The position numbers and the translations under genes were made by a program. Shown here in pieces: positions 43,418 to 48,776 of a stretch of 48,776 nt of DNA. Numbering within the stretch: position 1 is the stretch's first letter; each line of letters begins with the position of its first letter. This stretch comes from Gnetum montanum (taxonomy: Eukaryota; Streptophyta; Gnetopsida; Gnetales; Gnetaceae): contig MNCI01029592.1 of NCBI GenBank assembly GCA_015680685.1, positions 306,448 to 355,223 of the forward strand. The letters run 5' to 3'. The notes beneath the pieces are model-generated. The model saw nothing but the letters and a program-made list of their open reading frames with translations. It was not told the origin of the DNA and ran no database searches.

Positions 43418-45100
43418 TAGCAAGTGAAAATGTTGATGGCTAGAAAAACACCGAGGGTCAGCAGGTGCAACAGTTCCAACCCCGTATCCGTGGGAGGGCC
43501 GTGCTAGGTGTGTGAAGACACGGGGTGCCCTAAAAGGTCTAGTCGATTAGACAAGGACTTATATCGACATCAATATAGCCTTTTACAATGTAAATAATGC
43601 AAAATGTTAGATAATTCTTGAAAGTTAATGAAGCAGAAGAGAAGCTGAAAAAAGGATGCGACAGTAATACAAAGTAATGCTTAAAGGTGAATAAAATAGA
43701 AAATGATGCAAAATAAGATAGCATGCAAGAAATAAAGTAAAGTGTAGTTAGAAACATGCACTGCTCTGAAGCTACAAACTTGCTCGGTCAAGGTGGATAC
43801 AATCGGATGCACAGCGTGATGGAGTGTAGAAATCCCGAGGGTAACCAAGGCATGTCGAGCAAAAAGAGCTATGCGCTTGGACACGGACTCGAGTACAAAC
43901 AATGAGGAGTACTACCAAGGTGGTAGAACGGAGATGGGATCCCACGCTAGCTGAGAGAGAGAATCGCTATTTACAGTGTTAGAAAAATTACTTTGATGTT
44001 ACAATGTTGAAGAGAGGAGAAGTCTTTGTTTCAAAATTCCAAAGTTCCCACCGCTTGGAAGCTGTTTGCTTCAAGAAGGATGCAAACTCTTTTGAAATTG
44101 CCAACCTTCAAAAATTTCAGACCTTTTGCATGCTATTTGCTGGGGTATTTATAGGACCAAGGGCATGCGAAAGGGGTGGTTTGAATGTTACGTGCCTCGG
44201 GCCTTTGTTGTCTTGCTAGCGCCACTCGTGTCATTTGTGATTGTTAGACCTACAAGACCTTTGTGATGCGAACCTGTATGCAATAACTACAATCCTACTA
44301 CGCTGTAATTATGCCATCAGCGTCTAGAGATATGTGCCAATGGTTCGATTAGGTGGAGTGCATTGATGTTGCACAACCACCTACATGCCTTGTTGTGCCC
44401 TATGACATAGCATGCTTGGCGTAGTGTAGCACTTTGTTGCGCATTCTGCTATATGTCACATGCTTGCTATGCTATGCTACACTACATAGCGTAGCGTAGC
44501 AACTTGCCTTAGTCGTGAAATCTTTCCTGATTTGCAAACTTTGTCTCCTGTGATGCAAGTCTTGCGAACTTCGTTGACTTCGCCTTTCAAACTACCTTCT
44601 GTCTCTTCTACAGGATTGCTACACCTTGTTGTGCCATGTAACTCAGCGTAGCGTAGCAGCAGACATGGTCCACCACTTCCTGATGGAAAGGGACATCACT
44701 GCAAAACTCGAAATTGGGCAAGGGGAGTGGGTAGTGAAGTCGTTTCCATGCTACGCTGCATGACATCGCGTAGCATAGCACTTCGTTCCACCATCATCTT
44801 CTGAAGCTTACTATACTACATAGCGTAGCGTAGCGTAGTAGGCTTCGTGACTTAGAAAACTTGCCGAAGTATTTCTTGCACATCTAGAGTGCTACTGCCG
44901 ATTTTGCACACTACTGTTTAGGCTACTTTGGTGGGCAGGTAGGATGGCATAGAACTTGTCCATGCTTAAAGTAGAAAATTTTCTGAATTGGCTGGCCTGA
45001 ACTTAGAACGTTCTCCTCCTGATGAACTGTTGTAGTGCTACATAGACTACAAGAGCCTGGTGAAGCAAGGATGACCCCACATTTTTTAGGGTGTTTCATT
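43418..45100 (-). repeat. Element D: 5' LTR
   Basis: Matches 26481-28166 along its length, with roughly 10% differences by eye, mostly transitions. TATA box at 44146-44153 (minus). The U3 palindrome cluster lies at about 44395-44850. The outer end abuts GTGTG (45101-45105) and the remainder of the element C LTR. Confidence 0.9.
44146..44153 (-). promoter_or_regulatory. Element D 5' LTR: TATA box
   Basis: CCTATAAATACC on the minus strand, identical to the 3' LTR. This is the promoter copy that would drive gag-pol transcription. Confidence 0.7.
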
Positions 45101-45155
45101 GTGTGCTATGCTCATATTCGTATGGTTGAGTGTAGGGGTACCTTGCCACTCATCA
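45101..45155 (+). repeat. Element C: 5' LTR, last part (after element D)
   Basis: These 55 bp align with the end of the element A LTR (GTGTG...TTCGTATGGTTGAGTGTAGGGGTACC...CATCA) and restore the LTR interrupted at 26480. The first five bases duplicate 26476-26480. Confidence 0.82.
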
Positions 45156-45156
45156 T

Positions 45157-45175
45157 TGGTGCCGTTGCCGAGGAT
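45157..45175 (+). other. Element C: primer binding site, tRNA-Asp type
   Basis: TGGTGCCGTTGCCGAGGAT directly after the LTR, with three mismatches (all transitions) to TGGCGCCGTTGCCGGGGAC. The best preserved primer site of the family here. Confidence 0.85.
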
Positions 45176-45298
45176 TAAGTGTTTGTGCGCCGAATAGAAC
45201 ATAGGATATCACTCACATCGTTGGGAGCCTAAACGAACCTTCAAGTTAATTAATTAAAAGAAAAATTATATAATGGTAAAATTAGCACACCGATAACA
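45176..45298 (+). other. Element C: 5' leader
   Basis: About 120 bp of AT-rich non-coding sequence between primer site and gag ATG. The counterpart in F (11158-11274) is similar in length. Confidence 0.5.
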
Positions 45299-47798
45299 AT
45301 GTCTTCTTCTAACAAAAGCAACTCACCACCTAGGGATAATACAAGAAATTTTCGGTAATCAAAAGCACATAACCAAAATCTGCCAAGTCCTAAATAATAC
45401 TAGGTAGTCTATACTCATCTCGATGAGTATATTCCAAAATTTACCTTTATCCTCCATCAAGAAAAACAACTATGATGGAGAGATTTTCAAGGTAACATTG
45501 TGTTACCCCTAGATCGATCAATTCCTAACATGCTCCTCCGTGCTTTGGCACAAATTGGCATGACTCAGCTCTATGCTGAATATGTTATAGCATATTTTGA
45601 TACAAGGGATTATCATTGCATAGAAGCAAAATGTATCAAGAACTCAAGGTAGGAGAACCAACATACACTATTGAAGGGCAAGGATCTGCACATCCTTAGT
45701 GAAATAGGAGATGAGGAACACATTATCATGAGTTCTCTAGCAAATGATGTTTTCCCTTCTAATGATAGTGAGAAGGTTGGGTATCAGAACCTACACTCAA
45801 TGGTACATAACACTGGTTCTGATCCCCGTGAATGCCAACTGTTCACAGAGGGAACAACAACTCATGCTAAGGATAGGCACTTAGATCATCACCATGATTG
45901 GGGCCATAACAGCCAAAGAGAAGGCAAGAAGCATCATCATGGTAATGGTTCCCCTTCTTCTTCCTCTTCATCTCATCACTCATCCTCTCCTTCCACATCT
46001 GGGCATAGCCACCATGAACATAACGATGAGGATAGAGGTAGACAAAATGAGAGACCTCGATGGGAAAGTCGAGAGAGAGGACAAGGACAAGGGCGAAGGG
46101 AAAGTACGAAACATTGAAGACATCACAGGTGTCATGAAAGAGATGATCATGATGAACCCCTACTTGCAACCTAAAGTATGCTCGACATAACGGAGACAGT
46201 TAGGATTCCAACAAGGCATCAAAAGGATAGTTGGATCAAGCGTTTAGATATGAATAATATCCCACACTTTGAAGGGGGATACAACTCAGATCTGCAGCAT
46301 CATTTACAGGCATTCCACAATGCTTGCACCTTGCAGAACATAGAAAATGAGTGCCAAAAACTTAAGTTGTTTCCTAGAACACTCACTAAAGAAGCAGAGT
46401 GTTGGTACTGGTCCTTAGAACTGAAAACCATCAGGAGGTGGAGTACGATGCTAGAACTCTTCAACAATAAGTATCAAATGTACTCCAAAGTGTCTAATTT
46501 GTGTAAGCAGATCCAAGGATGGAAGCAAGGTATTCATGAACCCTTGGATGCTACCATGGGTCACTACTACGCATTGTTACATCATTTCCTAGGCCATGGA
46601 TACGCTCAACGGGATCAACTTTGCCACATCGTGAATGGGCTAAGACATGAAACTAGAAGAACCCTTAGGACTTATGCCCAAGGGAGACTATCGGAACTTA
46701 GAGCCCATTAAGTACATTGCTTGTTGGAACAAGTAGCAAAAGAAGAAGGTGAGCTACGAAAAAGAGAGTGTGTGGAAGAATGATCCCTCCCTTCGGAAGA
46801 AGGGAGTAAAATTTTCTGATGAGGAGGATGAGTCACCACTTGAAGAGTTGGTGAACAAAAAGACCTTGCCGATTCAAAAATTAACAATAGAAGTATTGGA
46901 TAAGGTAGACCAATTGTGGGGTTCTTTAGACTCTAGACTTGAAAGTGTCTTGAAAATTGTAGAAGAGTCTAAGGAGGAATGAAGTAGTGACAAAGGTAAG
47001 ACAAAGTAGAGAGATTTATGCCTTGCACATAACAAGGGTAAGGGAAAAATTACTATCTCCAATGAAGTTGTGGACTCAGACACAGACGATGACGGTGGAT
47101 GTGAGATCTACCAATATAACCATCCTAAGGGATGTTGTCCAATTATCTCACATCTACAAGAGTCTGGGGTGTATGCACTTAATCTGAGACTTAACCAACG
47201 GCAAACACCCCGAAGGTTACCTTATCCTCAAGGTAACCTAAGGAAGTTCCACCAACCACTAACATACTATCTATGTGTAACTCCACCACAACCCATTGAA
47301 CAGCATCAATAGTGGCAATACCCACAGTCCTAGGGGATGCCACCGCCAACACAACAGTACCCTTACCGGCAACCAGACCCATATGGATATTATGTGTAGC
47401 AGTCGGTTTCTCCAAGTGACTCTATGGGTCACACAACTCCGCAACGTCACTACCAAGTTTGGGAGTACTTTAGGAGGACTCCTTCTCCTTTGGGAGACAT
47501 CTCACATTCATCCCATCCTCCGACTCCATCCGCACCTCTTCCACCTATAGTTCCCATACAACCTACTCCAACAATGCAAGGGGAACTCCCTACTCAACCG
47601 CAACAACGTAACATTGCAAGAGCTGTAAATATTCAACTTTCTGCTAGTTCTGACAATTGTAAAAAGAGAAAAAAATTATTTAGAACCAAAAGCCCAGACA
47701 AACTCTCACAAAAACAAGCGGTTGAACCCATGTACACTCCTCCACCATCCAAAACTTTGGAGCACCCTTAAGTTCAAAAGAGTTGTACACATCTGGTT
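45299..47798 (+). pseudogene. Element C: gag
   Basis: Starts M-S-S-S-N-K at the ATG shared with B and F. An N-terminal stretch contains a His/Ser-rich tract (H-H-H-G-N-G-S-P-S-S-S-S-S-S, then H-S-H-H-E-H) followed by an Arg/Glu/Gly-rich run, all open in 45671-46117. The gag domain is open in 46178-46711 and begins M-N-N-I-P-H-F-E-G-G-Y. After a one-base shift near 46740-46790 the frame runs on through a Cys/His motif (47097-47140; C-E-I-Y-Q-Y-N-H-P-K-G-C, second Cys replaced by Tyr) and a Pro/Gln-rich segment into PR. Stops are mostly TAG/TAA/TGA substitutions. Confidence 0.85.
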
Positions 47799-48330
47799 AT
47801 GCTAACGCATACCCTAACCGACTGGATCAAGGTAGGCCACCTTCCCAGGAAGCTATCTGACCCTGGGAGTCCCCTAATTTATCTACAAATCGCTAAGAAT
47901 GAACCACATAAGGCTCTTCTTGACTCAGGTTCTAGAGTCAATTTAATATCACGAGAAATGTATCAAGCCTGGAACCTACCCCAACTTAAGGAGAGCAACA
48001 TTCAACTGGAGCTGGCTAACCAGTACATCACCATTCCCTTAGGATTGGTGGAGGACATCATTACCACTGTGTGTGGGTGGTCATACCTAGTTGACTTCCT
48101 AGTGATAGAAGTTAATAGTAACAACGGGGACTTCCCAATTATAATGGAAAGGCCATGGCTGAGTACAGTAGATGTGTAGCTAGGGATCAGCGATCTTTCC
48201 TTGTAGATATCTAAGATAAACATTTATGAAAAGATCAAGAAGAAGAAAGTTCTGTGCATCACATATAGTGACTTAGAGGGTGATGACATGGAAGAATGTT
48301 CAACATTTCTTTCATGTAATCAGTGTGCCC
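47799..48330 (+). pseudogene. Element C: protease
   Basis: Retropepsin that would cleave the polyprotein. The active site reads A-L-L-D-S-G-S-R-V-N-L-I (Asp codon 47922-47924), intact compared with D-S-S in B. It continues to M-E-R-P-W-L-S-T-V-D before a TAG at 48177-48179 (Gln-type; A and B continue here). Frame is shared with the C-terminal part of gag, so gag and PR were one polyprotein. The linker resembles that of element A down to about 48490. Confidence 0.85.
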
Positions 48331-48776
48331 AAGAAATACAAATGCAAAGGTGCCTGTATGTAGCAACCACACCAGTAGTGGACACCCCGTGGTTGATAGC
48401 TACTAGAAAAAGCAACCTAATATGCACGGAATGAACTAAGAAGACAACTCATGCTAACAATGAAGGCATAGACACATTGGAATATGAGCGTCGCTGACTT
48501 CCACCCCTTAATTTGAGAACATCAATGGGGAGAAGTTAGGAACTTTTACGAAATTCAAATAGACATTCATTATTTCGGATCTCTCCCTTGCAATTCAGTC
48601 ATGGGAGAGATGGCCACCTATGCTGATCATTGGAGGCCCTCAATTCTTTTTAGATTTTGTTTTACACATTTTTTTTTACAAGTTTTTGTTTCACATATTT
48701 GTTTTACACATATTTTTTTTTACACGTTTTTTTTTTACACATTTTTGTCTTACACATTTTTTTTACAAGTTTTTGT
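48331..48776 (+). other. Element C linker, then unassigned T-rich sequence
   Basis: To about 48490 this is the PR-RT linker of element C (it still aligns weakly with 330-560 of element A). After that I find no match to the family. Sequence from 48655 to the window end is a loose tandem array of TTTTACACATTTTT units with variants TTTACACG and TTTACAAG. The start of another inserted element or a deletion junction is possible, but the window ends too soon to tell. Confidence 0.45.

Larger units (their letters stand above)
26481..45100 (-). mobile_element. Element D: full-length Tat-like Ty3/gypsy retrotransposon
   Basis: An 18.6-kb minus-strand element with two LTRs of about 1.68 kb that differ at roughly 10% of sites by eye. 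In order on the minus strand: 5' LTR, primer site, tandem-repeat leader, gag, PR, a 5.5-kb spacer holding an antisense gene, RT, RNase H, second (archaeal-type) RNase H, INT, a repeat-bearing 3' region, polypurine tract and 3' LTR. The dual RNase H places it in the Tat lineage. Its RT-to-INT region stays in one frame for over 3 kb, broken only by nonsense changes. It sits inside the 5' LTR of element C. Confidence 0.92.
25687..48776 (+). mobile_element. Element C: Athila-like element, 5' part, split by element D
   Basis: A plus-strand family member inserted in element F. Its 5' LTR starts at 25687, is interrupted by D at 26480/45101, and ends at 45155. Primer site, gag and PR follow. It is the best preserved of the family: its primer site has only three mismatches and its PR active site reads D-S-G-S. 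RT and later parts are not seen; homology to element A ends near 48495. Five bases before the LTR are GCAAG. Confidence 0.85.

Noticed and set aside
26481-45100. Direct repeat of 1.68 kb (26481-28166 and 43418-45100) as a segmental duplication
   Set aside because: Primer site, polypurine tract and coding order between the copies identify them as LTRs of one element.
45157-45175. tRNA-like sequence after the LTR
   Set aside because: Only the 3' complement of a tRNA is present, as expected of a primer binding site; no cloverleaf.
48655-48776. T-rich array as a telomeric or satellite repeat
   Set aside because: Units are irregular and do not match the plant telomere repeat; too short at the window edge to call a satellite.

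Overview
This window looks like intergenic heterochromatin from a large plant genome. It is almost entirely decayed LTR retrotransposons of the Ty3/gypsy superfamily, with no bacterial-style operons and no intact host gene that I can defend. All elements belong to two non-chromovirus lineages. An Athila-like family has a tRNA-Asp primer site, the order gag-PR-RT-RNaseH-INT, an extra ORF after integrase, and LTRs of 0.82-0.93 kb. A Tat-like element has a second, archaeal-type RNase H between RNase H and integrase, and LTRs of about 1.68 kb. A seed plant with a large genome, possibly a gymnosperm, fits best. That is inference; no species-specific marker is visible.

Layout. Element A (+, 1-8635) is the 3' part of an Athila-like copy: end of PR, RT, RNase H, INT, spacer, ORF2, polypurine tract and 3' LTR. 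From 8636 to 10317 is AT-rich unassigned DNA. Element F (+) starts with a 5' LTR at 10318-11138 and a primer site, and its gag begins at 11275. That gag is interrupted by element B (-, 11361-23599), a full-length Athila-like copy with both LTRs and a 5-bp target duplication, and resumes at 23600-25686. It is then interrupted by element C (+, from 25687), an Athila-like copy whose 5' LTR is split by element D (-, 26481-45100). D is a full-length 18.6-kb Tat-like element. C resumes at 45101 with the last 55 bp of its LTR, its primer site, gag and PR, and leaves recognisable homology near 48495. Nesting is therefore F containing B and C, and C containing D.

How the parts relate. Gag/PR/RT/RNaseH/INT are the standard replication proteins, and all copies carry inactivating changes. 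Most premature stops are TAG or TGA where Gln or Arg is expected, and several catalytic Asp/Glu codons have changed to Asn/Lys. Both patterns suit deamination of methylated cytosine. PBS decay is greatest in F and least in C, which agrees with the nesting order.

Most unusual content. Element D carries, in the spacer between PR and RT, a gene on the opposite strand. It has its own TATA box, an ATG in good context and several introns, three of which have phase-consistent junctions. One part resembles an FCP1/NIF-type HAD phosphatase, and there is an uninterrupted 213-aa helical exon. The gene is flanked by clusters of a short hairpin repeat. Its upstream region and introns contain the same GCTAYGCTA palindromes that fill the U3 of D's LTRs. 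Separately, the Athila-like copies A and B share a TATA box about 450 bp upstream of ORF2 and a conserved non-coding block, which suggests an internal ORF2 promoter.
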